This document shows positions 20,445 through 29,073 of a stretch of DNA of 64,000 nucleotides, piece by piece. Position 1 is the stretch's first letter, and each line of letters opens with the position of its first letter. The position numbers and the translations under genes are program-made. Source of the stretch: a virus; IMG/VR virus record IMGVR_UViG_3300013132_005788, positions 1-64,000 of that record. One strand, written 5' to 3'. The notes beneath the pieces are model-generated. The model ran no database searches. It was not told the DNA's origin and saw only the letters and a program-made list of their open reading frames with translations.

Positions 20445-22832
20445 ATGCCATATACAACCTCACAAAGATTTGTACAGATTTCTCCATATTTGCTTGTAGA
20501 GTACCTATACGCTGCAGCACCCAACCCCGAACAATATTTTGTTAATACAGGAGTACCTAGCATTGGATTTGAAAAAATAACCAATGGGTATTTTGATGGA
20601 GCATCTCAGGTTCTTAATAGAATTCAAGATGTAGGAACCACTGGTAACACACGAGATAGGAGTGTGGTTCAAACTGGAAGAAGTAGATTTGTTACTCTGG
20701 ACATAGACAGGTTAACGCAATATCTAGACTTTGATTCTAACCTCACCAACACCTCAAATCTTGCGGTGAATTTTCCCTATAATATTGGGGTTTATTATGA
20801 TACTATTAAATATCATTTTGTCTCTGGTTATAATTTCGATGACCTTGATGGTGTTATTTTACAGGTACAGTTCACCGAAAGAAACGGAAAGAAAACCACA
20901 GTATCACAGATTCTATTTGAAAAGGGGGATATAAGCACGCCAATTCTTAATCCCAATCCAATATATCTAAATGGAGCTATTTATGACAGATATATTGAGA
21001 TTAAGATTCCTTCTTATGCAAACACAACATTTGAGTTCGATCTTTTAAATGGGCAGTCACTACAGTCTTCAACATTAGCGGCCAAGATATCATCCGACGG
21101 GAATGGATATGTGAGAAATGCACCGATCAACATATCTTTATATGAGATCAGAGAAACCTCTCTGGTTAATGGATATGAAAATTACATAGCAGATCTAAGA
21201 AATTCTCTTTCGCTGAGTTCTTCCGATGAATATGGGGATTTGGTTGCAGTTGTACAGGAAAACACAACATACGATTACATTGAATATTATCCAACTTGGC
21301 AGGGAAACTTCATAGAGGACTTTATATTCACAGAGAATTCCCTGGGAAATATCTATTATGTTATACATGAAATAGAAGTGAGAGAACAAGTGGGACTGGG
21401 AATTTTCACTAGTTCAAGATTTAGTACAATACAGGAAACAGGTTTTGAATCCCCGTATCTTTTTAGGCCTATTCTTCAGAATCCACTGGTAACATCATTT
21501 ACTGTTAATTATACCCTCAGGTTATTTAATAAAACAAATTCCAATCAGACTATTAGAAGATCCTCAGTGACTTCTATGAATGTTAACAGGTACGGAAAAC
21601 AAAATAATTTGATCAGCGTTTTACAGGGGGTACTTCCACAAAAAGTATACAATAAGGTAGTTGAATCACCTAGACTAACATCAAATTACTCCACATCCAG
21701 CGGACCTTCGATAATTAAGGACAGAAAGATTCCTGTTTTCTATAAGGATATGAATATAGCCGTTTCGAAGGAGAATCTTTTTGTTGATCTCAATGGCAAT
21801 CTAACATCTGAATCTGGGGTATCGCAAACTGCAACCATTTATGGGCAGGGACTTGCCAACATCACTGTGGATCCTTTTGATAACTTCTATAAGTTCACGG
21901 TGTATGAGAAAAAAGGAAATGGAAATCCACAGATATTAGATCTTGGGAACTCCCTATCCTACTATTTAGTTTTCCTTGATTCGGGAAATCAAAGCGTCAA
22001 GATTGAAAACCTAAAGAATAATGTTTCCATTTCTAATCCTAATTTTGGACAGATAGCTTTCAAATGTGTGGAGCAAAATTCCAAAAAAATACTGGGATTC
22101 ACCAATAGAGATTTTTATATAGTTTCTAAAACCCCAGACTCAGTTGAGACTAAATTATATCAGGGAAAATGGCAGACAGCAGCAGAGTTTTCTGCTAACG
22201 CCGATACCGGACCAGCAGGAACAACAGGAACTGGAGGATCTACGGGAACTACAGGGTCTACGGGGACAACCGGAGCAACTGGAACGACCACGGTATCTGT
22301 TGTTACTTCCCCTACACTAATAAAGGGTGACCAGGTAATTAGTTCGGTTCCTCAATCAAATGCTGAAACGATTAATTCAGATATTATACCTTTGTCAGGA
22401 AGAGATTTTTATGAATTTGGAACTGGCTCTGTTTCTGCACAGCTACCTAAAGCTGTTATTCTTGGACAAGTATTAACGACTGCATCTAATGCAACTGGAA
22501 CATCCTCAACATCCGTGGCTGCATCAGGAACACAAATAAAGAAAAGCTGGACGATAACTTCATTGGCTCAGTCTATAGCAGGCAACGAAGGATTAGGAAT
22601 GGTAACCGATAAAATAGTTGACTATTATTTTAAACCTGGTAATCCGGGAAATAGTTTATTTAGTGGGGTAACATCAACAGATTTTCTAAAGGCTGCTTTG
22701 GAAATACATCCTAAGAAATCGAATGGTAAATATGATGACCAATACCTGGCTTACGCAAATTATTTGAATTTTCCTCCCTATGAGAATTCAGAATTAGAAG
22801 CGGGCAAATCGAAATTTAAAAAGAAGAAGTAA
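20445..22832 (+). CDS. Virion structural protein with Gly-Thr-rich collagen-like stretch
   Basis: 795 residues. Most of it is a beta-rich Asn/Ser/Tyr protein like its structural neighbours. Residues ~587-615 are a low-complexity Gly-X-Thr run (GPAGTTGTGGSTGTTG...) resembling a Thr-rich collagen-like linker, separating the main body from a ~180-residue C-terminal domain. That domain begins with a Ser/Thr/Val-rich segment and ends with an alpha-helical part (SIAGNEGLGMVTDKIVDYYF) and a Lys-rich tail. It is followed 3 nt later by the tail-tube candidate, so a tail or baseplate role is likely. Confidence 0.5.
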   Translation: MPYTTSQRFVQISPYLLVEYLYAAAPNPEQYFVNTGVPSIGFEKITNGYFDGASQVLNRIQDVGTTGNTRDRSVVQTGRSRFVTLDIDRLTQYLDFDSNLTNTSNLAVNFPYNIGVYYDTIKYHFVSGYNFDDLDGVILQVQFTERNGKKTTVSQILFEKGDISTPILNPNPIYLNGAIYDRYIEIKIPSYANTTFEFDLLNGQSLQSSTLAAKISSDGNGYVRNAPINISLYEIRETSLVNGYENYIADLRNSLSLSSSDEYGDLVAVVQENTTYDYIEYYPTWQGNFIEDFIFTENSLGNIYYVIHEIEVREQVGLGIFTSSRFSTIQETGFESPYLFRPILQNPLVTSFTVNYTLRLFNKTNSNQTIRRSSVTSMNVNRYGKQNNLISVLQGVLPQKVYNKVVESPRLTSNYSTSSGPSIIKDRKIPVFYKDMNIAVSKENLFVDLNGNLTSESGVSQTATIYGQGLANITVDPFDNFYKFTVYEKKGNGNPQILDLGNSLSYYLVFLDSGNQSVKIENLKNNVSISNPNFGQIAFKCVEQNSKKILGFTNRDFYIVSKTPDSVETKLYQGKWQTAAEFSANADTGPAGTTGTGGSTGTTGSTGTTGATGTTTVSVVTSPTLIKGDQVISSVPQSNAETINSDIIPLSGRDFYEFGTGSVSAQLPKAVILGQVLTTASNATGTSSTSVAASGTQIKKSWTITSLAQSIAGNEGLGMVTDKIVDYYFKPGNPGNSLFSGVTSTDFLKAALEIHPKKSNGKYDDQYLAYANYLNFPPYENSELEAGKSKFKKKK

Positions 22833-22835
22833 AGA

Positions 22836-23387
22836 ATGCTACTGAATTCCCGGCAAAACGGTTTTATATTTAACTTTCCTAAGGGGTTTTTCTATCCCGA
22901 GGTGGAAGAAAAGTATGCCCCGTACATCAAAAGAATGCCCATTCCGTATGATACTATTCTGGACTTCATGAATTCGACTATTCAATCCGTGACCTTCCCC
23001 ACCCTTAGAACAGTGGATAGTGTGGAACAGATCAGACCTGGTGGATTTAGACAATCATACAAAAGCGCAACAACCATACAAAACCTCATTCAAAGAGAAT
23101 TCAACGTCACATTTAAGCTTGGAGAGGGATTCATTAATTATTGGGTGATGTATGAGAATTTAATTAAATTTTTAGACTTTCAGAATAAGGAAGAATATTT
23201 TCCGGATCTCACTTTAAGACTTTTAGATAACGAGGGTATTATTATGGCATCAGTTGCATTTCAACAGGTAATCGTCACAAGCTTGGGAGAGGTCCAGTTA
23301 AACTATTCGTCCACAACCCCACAGTTTGCAGCTTTCACTGTTGGGTTCAAATGTAATTATGTCAATGTCAAACTCGAAATCGGATAA
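22836..23387 (+). CDS. Tail-tube-like protein (T4 gp19-type fold candidate)
   Basis: 183 residues, close to T4 gp19 (163 aa). The C-terminal half has features usual in gp19-like tube proteins: an internal amphipathic helix (FINYWVMYENLIKFLD), a YFPDLTLRLLDNEG strand, and a final pair of strands with a small turn (VAFQQVIVTSLGEVQLNY, then FAAFTVGFKCNYVNV). The early strand SVTFPTLR also fits tube or tube-initiator proteins, which bind through such strands. It could equally be a tube-initiator (gp54/gp48-type) protein. Call rests on pattern recognition only. Confidence 0.45.
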   Translation: MLLNSRQNGFIFNFPKGFFYPEVEEKYAPYIKRMPIPYDTILDFMNSTIQSVTFPTLRTVDSVEQIRPGGFRQSYKSATTIQNLIQREFNVTFKLGEGFINYWVMYENLIKFLDFQNKEEYFPDLTLRLLDNEGIIMASVAFQQVIVTSLGEVQLNYSSTTPQFAAFTVGFKCNYVNVKLEIG

Positions 23388-24069
23388 TTTTAAATATATC
23401 GGGGTAGATTTCAGTTTGAATTCGCCAGCCTTCTGTGTCTTATCGAATGGTGAATCCCATATTGGTTCTCTCCATAGAACATCTGATCATCCCGATAAGG
23501 TATGGAAGAAAAAGAATTCTGCTTTTAAAGAGCTGGAATCGATCGGTGCTGCTATCGAGGTTTACCAAAAAGACAATATAGATGGTGAGTATCACGTCAA
23601 GGAGGCAATGAAAATGCGGGCATTCATTCATTTGACCGACGAATTTTTTTCACTGATAGAACCCCACATAGATGATAACACAATCATAGGAATGGAAGGG
23701 CTTTCTTTTGGATCTAGCGGGAATTCTCTGATTGATATCTCAATGGCAACTTCTCTTTTGAGACTTAAAATTCTTGGAAAGATCCCGGATAATCGATTCT
23801 TTGTTTTCTCCCCATCAACCATCAAAAAATTTGCAGTCAAGGGAAACGCCAAGAAAGATGAATTGTATAGAGCTTTAATAGAAATAACTAAAAAAGAAGG
23901 TAGGGAGGACCTTAAAAAATTTACGGAAACACTTGAAACAAATCAGGACCTTTGGATTAAAAAATCGAAGACAGTGGAGACTCCTTGTTCGGATATGATA
24001 GACGCAACTTGGATATCTTTGTTTTTAGAGAGAAATTCAGAGAAACTTTTAAACCAACCAATGGTATAA
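23359..24069 (+). CDS. RuvC-like Holliday-junction nuclease (RNase H fold)
   Basis: I choose ATG 23359 (or 23365, two codons on) over an earlier in-frame ATG at 23326 because RuvC proteins begin just before the first strand; overlap with the tube gene is 29 nt. Key residues fit the RuvC family: Asp in IGVDFS near residue 17, Glu in GMEGLSFG near 113, and a C-terminal Asp pair in DMIDATW. SPSTIKKFAVKGNAKKDEL matches the RuvC-type basic DNA-binding segment. It likely resolves recombination junctions before packaging, a job done by endonuclease VII in T4, and it precedes the gp32/primase/UvsY/UvsW group. Confidence 0.75.
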   Translation: MSMSNSKSDNFKYIGVDFSLNSPAFCVLSNGESHIGSLHRTSDHPDKVWKKKNSAFKELESIGAAIEVYQKDNIDGEYHVKEAMKMRAFIHLTDEFFSLIEPHIDDNTIIGMEGLSFGSSGNSLIDISMATSLLRLKILGKIPDNRFFVFSPSTIKKFAVKGNAKKDELYRALIEITKKEGREDLKKFTETLETNQDLWIKKSKTVETPCSDMIDATWISLFLERNSEKLLNQPMV

Positions 24070-24110
24070 ATTGGGAACATTTTAAAAACAAATTAAAAAA
24101 ATTAGAAAAA

Positions 24111-25097
24111 ATGGAAGAAAATTTTGACATCTTTAACTTGGACAATGAGGCATTTGTAAAGAAAGAAGCTAAGAGGGACGAGGATGAAAACATCTACAAG
24201 CCCTACCCAGAATTGGGAAAAGACGGGGTTTATAAATCCCTAATCAGATTTCTGCCTAACTTGGCAAATCCAAAGAAATCTAAAATCCATCAGTACTATG
24301 TGTGGTTGAAAGACCCAGTCGATGGTTCCAACTTTAAGGCTCTTTGCCCTTCGACAGTTGGAAAGAAATCAATCCTTAAGGATTTATTCTGGAAGCTAAA
24401 GAATTCCAACTCTGCAAAGGATCAGGAGTTATCTAAGAATTTCTCCAGAAAAGAGGATTTCTATTCTCTCGTTCAGATTGTGAAAGATCCCAACAGACCA
24501 GATCTTGAAGGTAAAATTATGGTTTTGAAATTCGGAAGAAAAGTTAATGATCTTATCGAACAACAAATTAAACCGGAGTTTGGATCTCCTTCTAATCCAT
24601 ACGACCTTTTCGAAGGAAGAGCATTTGGCCTTCATGTTAGAAAAGTTGGAGAATGGAACAACTACGATCTTTGTCAGTTCGTCGGAGAAAAATCAGCTCT
24701 TCTGATTAGCGGAGTATCTGTTGAAAAAGACGAGGAATCAAGAGGAAGAATCGTAAACTATCTTAAAACTGGTCCACAGGATCTTGAAAAATATGATTTT
24801 AAAGATTGGACTGAAGATGAGCATGAGAAAATCATGAAGATAGTGAGAAACACTATTCCTGATGGAAGAATGGTTGCAGAGATCATGTCAGGAAGTTCTT
24901 CTGGATCCTCCAGTAAGGCCTCTACGTCTGCCGATGATTTCTTAGGAACCCCGAGCAGCTCAGTTACTTCAGCCAAAAAATCAACTCCTCCTAGCGAAGA
25001 GTTCTTTGGATCTGAAGAAGCACCTGCTACATCTCAGAATAAATCTGGTTCTAAAAAATCATCTCCTTCATTGGACGATTTATACCAGGATCTTTAA
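24111..25097 (+). CDS. 32: Single-stranded DNA-binding protein, T4 gp32-like
   Basis: Start ATG 24111 (MEENFDIFNLDNEAF) is chosen because it follows an A-rich leader and gives 328 residues, near T4 gp32 (301). Matches to gp32 include the SLIRFLP strand, LVQIVKDPNRPDLEGKIMVLKFGRK (T4: [24 protein letters not shown]), NNYDLCQF, and a Ser/Gly-rich linker ending in an acidic tail LDDLYQDL (T4 ends LDDLLNDL). That tail recruits partner proteins in T4. Of the four T4 zinc ligands, only one His and one Cys have counterparts; the CPVC pair is missing. The protein organises ssDNA in replication and recombination. Confidence 0.9.
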   Translation: MEENFDIFNLDNEAFVKKEAKRDEDENIYKPYPELGKDGVYKSLIRFLPNLANPKKSKIHQYYVWLKDPVDGSNFKALCPSTVGKKSILKDLFWKLKNSNSAKDQELSKNFSRKEDFYSLVQIVKDPNRPDLEGKIMVLKFGRKVNDLIEQQIKPEFGSPSNPYDLFEGRAFGLHVRKVGEWNNYDLCQFVGEKSALLISGVSVEKDEESRGRIVNYLKTGPQDLEKYDFKDWTEDEHEKIMKIVRNTIPDGRMVAEIMSGSSSGSSSKASTSADDFLGTPSSSVTSAKKSTPPSEEFFGSEEAPATSQNKSGSKKSSPSLDDLYQDL

Positions 25098-25122
25098 TAA
25101 TCACATAAAATGATAAAGATCT

Positions 25123-26196
25123 ATGGCCACCCTAGAGAAGCCGGTGTCTATTGATCCGGCAAGAGTTAAAAACCTCGTAAAAGCGGTACTGGACTCAAGT
25201 TTTAAAAACGAACCTCTTAGAGCTGTAATCTACCAAGCGGGCAACAGATTAAATTTTTGTTGCCCGTACTGTGGAGACGGAAGGGATTATAAAAAGAAAA
25301 GAGGAAATCTTTATATTGATACCCTTTCTTTTAAGTGCTATAATGGAGGATGCGGCGTTTTTAAATCTCTGACCTATTTTCTGGACGATTTTGGATTTTC
25401 CGATCTTCTCTCATCTGACGAGAGATCTGAGTTAATTTCCCTATCCAGAGAATCCGCGGCAAAAAGAAAAGTCAGAAGCACAGTAGACCACTTTATTTCT
25501 GAAAATTATAGGGACATAATAATCGGAAGAGAGCACCTCAAGGAAAAATTGGGACTCACGGAGTGCTCTGGATTGATTAAAAAATATCTCGAAGATAGAA
25601 ATCAGAAGGTTGATTCAAAATTTCTTTGGGATCAAAGCAGGAGGAATCTCTATATACTGAATCTCACCGCAGATGAAAATAATGTGATTGGATTACAAAT
25701 CCGAAACATGTCTAAAAAAACGGGATCTAGTAAATATTATACCTATAAACTTTCTGGGATATACAAGAAGCTTCTGAAAATAGAGGATTCCGCCATTATT
25801 CTTAAGGCAGAAGAGGTTGACCCCGTTTCAACCGTTTTTGGATTCTCAAATGTGGACCTGAATTCTAATATCACGGTATTTGAAGGTCCTATGGATTCAT
25901 TTCTTTGTCCCAATTCCATAGCGCTCTGTTCAATTAATAATCCATTTCCATTTGAGGTTGATAACAAAAGGTGGCTTTTAGACGGAGACCAAGTTGGTAG
26001 AGACAAGATGAGAGATCTTATTACCAACGGGGATACTGTTTTTCTCTGGGAGAAATTTATCAGAGAAAATAATCTTCCGCTAAGGGATAAATGGGATTTA
26101 AACGACATCGTAAATTATGTTAGATCCGAGGGAATTAAGATAAAAAAATTAGATAACTATTTTTCGAATAATAAATGGGATCTTTTGGAAATATAG
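25123..26196 (+). CDS. 61: DNA primase, T4 gp61-like
   Basis: 357 residues (T4 gp61 is 342). The N-terminal zinc-binding domain shows CCPYCGDG (residues ~45-52) and a second pair in CYNGGCG (~74-80). The TOPRIM core has FEGPMDSFLC, with the conserved Glu, and LLDGDQVGRDKM, with the Asp-x-Asp motif. It makes RNA primers for lagging-strand synthesis together with a gp41-type helicase, which is not in this window. It follows gp32 by 25 nt and heads a run into the UvsY/UvsW pair. Confidence 0.88.
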   Translation: MATLEKPVSIDPARVKNLVKAVLDSSFKNEPLRAVIYQAGNRLNFCCPYCGDGRDYKKKRGNLYIDTLSFKCYNGGCGVFKSLTYFLDDFGFSDLLSSDERSELISLSRESAAKRKVRSTVDHFISENYRDIIIGREHLKEKLGLTECSGLIKKYLEDRNQKVDSKFLWDQSRRNLYILNLTADENNVIGLQIRNMSKKTGSSKYYTYKLSGIYKKLLKIEDSAIILKAEEVDPVSTVFGFSNVDLNSNITVFEGPMDSFLCPNSIALCSINNPFPFEVDNKRWLLDGDQVGRDKMRDLITNGDTVFLWEKFIRENNLPLRDKWDLNDIVNYVRSEGIKIKKLDNYFSNNKWDLLEI

Positions 26197-26203
26197 ATAT
26201 ATT
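26196..26203 (+). promoter_or_regulatory. GATATATT, one-mismatch variant of the late-type octamer
   Basis: One base off GATATATA, at the end of the primase gene and 4 nt before the ATG of the next small gene, the same spacing as at 20433 and 37353. It also overlaps coding sequence, so chance is a real alternative. Confidence 0.25.
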
Positions 26204-26207
26204 GTAC

Positions 26208-26429
26208 ATGGAAAATCTACAGAAAGACTGGGATAAAATCGTAGAAAGGGAAGGAGGTAAACAACCGATAAAATTTCCTATTCTAATGGACAAACCAGAT
26301 CTTTCTGGGATTGATTTAAAATTTGAAAATTTTAGTTCTTCCCCATCTATAAATAATACACCTAAGGTTGTTAGAACTGAAGAGGTGATTTTAAAAAAGA
26401 ATAAAAGGAAATGCAGCAGCCTAATGTAG
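26208..26429 (+). CDS. Small hypothetical protein
   Basis: Start at ATG 26208 (MENLQKDWDKIVEREGG), just after the primase stop, rather than an upstream in-frame ATG inside the primase gene. The 73-residue product has a helical N-terminus, a Ser/Pro-rich middle and a basic end (ILKKNKRKC). It overlaps the UvsY-like gene by 19 nt, so the two are translationally coupled. Not recognised; it may be a small partner of the recombination proteins. Confidence 0.55.
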   Translation: MENLQKDWDKIVEREGGKQPIKFPILMDKPDLSGIDLKFENFSSSPSINNTPKVVRTEEVILKKNKRKCSSLM

Positions 26430-26878
26430 ATGAACAGAAGCAGGATTTTTCATCCATATTCTCCACAGAGAGGGAGGAATGGAAGGAAAAGATCCGGGGG
26501 CTTTCAATCAGATCTAGAAACATCAGGGAACTTGGAGAAGTCCAAATAGAATTATATTCAAGTAGACAGATGCTTTTAGAATACGCATATAAACTTGGCC
26601 AGATTTTAATAAAACTCAATACGAGATACCGAAGAGATAGAGGTGATAGAATGAAGTTTTATTCGGAAATGTCTCAGGTTAAGTATGGATCAAATGAAAA
26701 AACCCCTCTAATAGAGGCGGATCTATCAGAGCTTAAAGAAAGAATAGATCTGGTAGATAATCATATGGCATATATGAATGAAACGATTAAAACCGTTGAT
26801 CATTTCCTATATGGCGTCAAAAGCCGAATTGCACTGGAAGAATATATGAGATCCGGAGCAGTTAAAAGCGGCTACTAA
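26411..26878 (+). CDS. uvsY: UvsY-like recombination mediator
   Basis: 155 residues (T4 UvsY is 137), all-helical. Similarity to UvsY is seen in layout: a helix with LYSSRQMLLEYAYKLGQILIKL, then RRDRGDRMKFYSE (T4 has LDYYSGRGDGDEF in this area), then a long C-terminal helix DLVDNHMAYMNETIKTVDHFLYGVKSR with EEYMRSG (T4: FCSGALDAIKSRGFAIKHIQDMRAFEAG). UvsY loads the RecA-like UvsX onto gp32-coated ssDNA. Placement directly before uvsW mirrors T4, where these genes are close. No UvsX is present in the window. Sequence similarity is weak, context is strong. Confidence 0.6.
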   Translation: MQQPNVDEQKQDFSSIFSTEREEWKEKIRGLSIRSRNIRELGEVQIELYSSRQMLLEYAYKLGQILIKLNTRYRRDRGDRMKFYSEMSQVKYGSNEKTPLIEADLSELKERIDLVDNHMAYMNETIKTVDHFLYGVKSRIALEEYMRSGAVKSGY

Positions 26879-26891
26879 ATAATCAATATGA

Positions 26892-28418
26892 ATGGTCAGA
26901 TTAGTAGCAAGTGAAGATTTAAAATGGCTTACGATAGTGGATTATGACGAGGAATTCGAAAGGAAACAGCTTGAACTCTCTCTAACAAGAAAAATACACA
27001 ATCACTTTTTTCATCCCTTGGTTAAAAAGAAGCATTGGGATGGAGCTATATGCTTTATAGATAAAAGACTCCCTGTATGGAGAATCCCAATGGGACTGTG
27101 GAGTGAGGTCTATTCTATAGGGGAAAAGTACAAAATTGATATATCGATCGAAGGATTAGATCTCTTGATTGACACCGGGATTTCATTAGATGATTTTACT
27201 CTGTGGTGCAATGAATTCTTCAAGGATAAAAAATTCAAGCCAAGAGACTATCAGATAGAATCAGCATGGAAGATCATCAGATTTAAACTAAGCGTTTCTG
27301 AGGTTGCAACATCATCAGGCAAGACTCTTATAGCATTTATGGTTCTAGCATACCTCAAAAAGGTTCACGGGATTAAAAAATTCTTAATGGTGGTTCCCAA
27401 CGCAAACCTCATCATGCAGGGAAGCGAGGATTTTGAGGAATATGGATTGGATGAGCTCGAAGACTGCGAATTACAGCAGATTCACGGGGGAAACAAGAAG
27501 AAGATTTCTTCTGGATTAATGATTGGAACATATCAGTCGTTGGTCAAGATGGAGCCTGAATTTTTTGATGATATTGAGGCTGTTTTTGTGGATGAGTGTC
27601 ATCAATCACATTCACAATCAATTAAAAAAGTTGTGTCTCTCTGCAATGATGCTAAGTGGAGATTTGGCCTTTCCGGAACCCTGGCCAATAAGGGAACAGC
27701 AGAATACCTTACCATCCAGCAATTCCTGGGTCCCTTGGTGATGGAGATTTCCCCTAAATTTCTTTTTGATAACAATTACGCCACCCCGGTTTCCATTAAG
27801 ATAGTCAAGATGGACTGGCTGGATCCCGAGATAAAAGAAAAGCTCTCAAGTCTGAAAGAAAACAAGGAAGAGATGGAAGGAAACGAGATCTTCAATATTG
27901 AGAGAAAGCTCGTGGTTTCCTCTGATAAAAGACTTAAATATATCCTTGATTTTATCTGCAAAGTTTCCAAGAATTCTCTCGTGTTGTTTCAGTCTGTTGG
28001 TGAAGGGTACGGAAAAAGAATCTATGACGGTATCAGGGAAATCACTGCAGACAAGGAGGTCTATTATATAGACGGCGACACACACACGGAACTGAGGGAC
28101 TATTTTATAAATAAGATGGAGGAGGGAACTAATAAGATTCTTGTGGCATCTTTTGGAACGCTATCAACCGGAATCTCTATTAAGAATATACATAACATTT
28201 TTCTAACTGAATCCTACAAATCAGAGATTATCATAAAACAAACATTGGGTAGGGGAATGAGACTTTTCGAAGGAAAGGATAAGGTTATAGTAATAGATTT
28301 TGTTGACGATTTTTCTTTCAACGGGAAAGCCAATTATCTTCTCAAGCATTCCCAAGAAAGAGTGGAAATATACAAGAGAGAACACTTTGAATACAGAACA
28401 TATGAAGTTAAACTTTAG
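26892..28418 (+). CDS. uvsW: ATP-dependent DNA/RNA helicase UvsW
   Basis: 508 residues, as in T4 UvsW (about 503). An N-terminal UvsW-type DNA-binding domain (SLTRKIHNHFFHPLVKKKHW) precedes the SF2 core: FKPRDYQIESAW (Q-motif region), Walker A ATSSGKTLIAF, Walker B VDECH, FGLSGTL (motif III), and motif VI IIIKQTLGRGMRLFEGKD. UvsW remodels R-loops and branched DNA and shifts T4 from origin- to recombination-dependent replication. ATG is 13 nt after the mediator gene. Assignment is firm. Confidence 0.9.
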   Translation: MVRLVASEDLKWLTIVDYDEEFERKQLELSLTRKIHNHFFHPLVKKKHWDGAICFIDKRLPVWRIPMGLWSEVYSIGEKYKIDISIEGLDLLIDTGISLDDFTLWCNEFFKDKKFKPRDYQIESAWKIIRFKLSVSEVATSSGKTLIAFMVLAYLKKVHGIKKFLMVVPNANLIMQGSEDFEEYGLDELEDCELQQIHGGNKKKISSGLMIGTYQSLVKMEPEFFDDIEAVFVDECHQSHSQSIKKVVSLCNDAKWRFGLSGTLANKGTAEYLTIQQFLGPLVMEISPKFLFDNNYATPVSIKIVKMDWLDPEIKEKLSSLKENKEEMEGNEIFNIERKLVVSSDKRLKYILDFICKVSKNSLVLFQSVGEGYGKRIYDGIREITADKEVYYIDGDTHTELRDYFINKMEEGTNKILVASFGTLSTGISIKNIHNIFLTESYKSEIIIKQTLGRGMRLFEGKDKVIVIDFVDDFSFNGKANYLLKHSQERVEIYKREHFEYRTYEVKL

Positions 28419-28425
28419 GGTCTGG

Positions 28426-28433
28426 GATATATA
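28426..28433 (+). promoter_or_regulatory. GATATATA late-promoter-like octamer
   Basis: Exact octamer 7 nt after the uvsW stop and 15 nt before the next ATG, at the boundary between a replication gene and a leader-bearing, probably virion, gene. Confidence 0.5.
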
Positions 28434-28448
28434 GATAAAAAACAAGTA

Positions 28449-29057
28449 ATGCAGAATCTTTTGGAATATGAGGCTTTTTATGAGGCTAAAAAAGAGGATC
28501 TCTTTTTTTCCAGACATAATATGCCAACAAATTATGCTGATCGGGCAAGAACCTATGGAATTCCCGTTCCCGGTAACTCTTTTTTGACTAAGGTTTCCAA
28601 TTTTCTAGGGGGATTCGAGACGTATTTAGACAGATTTGCCTCCAGCTACTCCTCCGCTATGAAAGGCAGAAGGTCGGAAAGAAGGGGCGGGCCAGACACT
28701 GGAATAGAAAGCATATTTAAGCTTTTTTCGGTTGTCCCTGGTGTTCTGAAAAGAATATTTGGACCCTCTATTATGCAATATAAAGGAGCAGAAAAAGACG
28801 AGATAAGTTTGGAGCTAATGAGACACACTAATGATGTGTATATAAAGGACGAACTTCCTAAAATTAAAAATCAGAATGATCTGGCTAATAATTTAGCCAG
28901 TCTTTACCAGAAAGGTGGAGTTAAACCCAAACAAAATCCGGTACTAGATGAAATAGCTAGAAATAGAACGGCACTTTATTTTTCTAAAAATCCAAACGAA
29001 GTCCCCATGAGAAGTGGATCATTAAACCCAGTACCAGAAATAGCGACGATCTATTAA
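28449..29057 (+). CDS. Unknown protein with capsid-targeting-like N-terminus
   Basis: 202 residues. The N-terminus MQNLLEYEAFYEAKKED fits the leader shared by nine proteins here and recalls the T4 capsid-targeting peptide MKTYQEFIAEA, which is cut after a hydrophobic-x-Glu site by the prohead protease. The rest is helical, with a basic patch GRRSERRGG and a hydrophobic helix IFKLFSVVPGVLKRIF. No enzymatic motif seen. A GATATATA octamer lies 15 nt upstream. I infer a late, possibly internal head protein; no family is recognised. Confidence 0.5.
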   Translation: MQNLLEYEAFYEAKKEDLFFSRHNMPTNYADRARTYGIPVPGNSFLTKVSNFLGGFETYLDRFASSYSSAMKGRRSERRGGPDTGIESIFKLFSVVPGVLKRIFGPSIMQYKGAEKDEISLELMRHTNDVYIKDELPKIKNQNDLANNLASLYQKGGVKPKQNPVLDEIARNRTALYFSKNPNEVPMRSGSLNPVPEIATIY

Positions 29058-29073
29058 AATAAATTCCTAAAAA

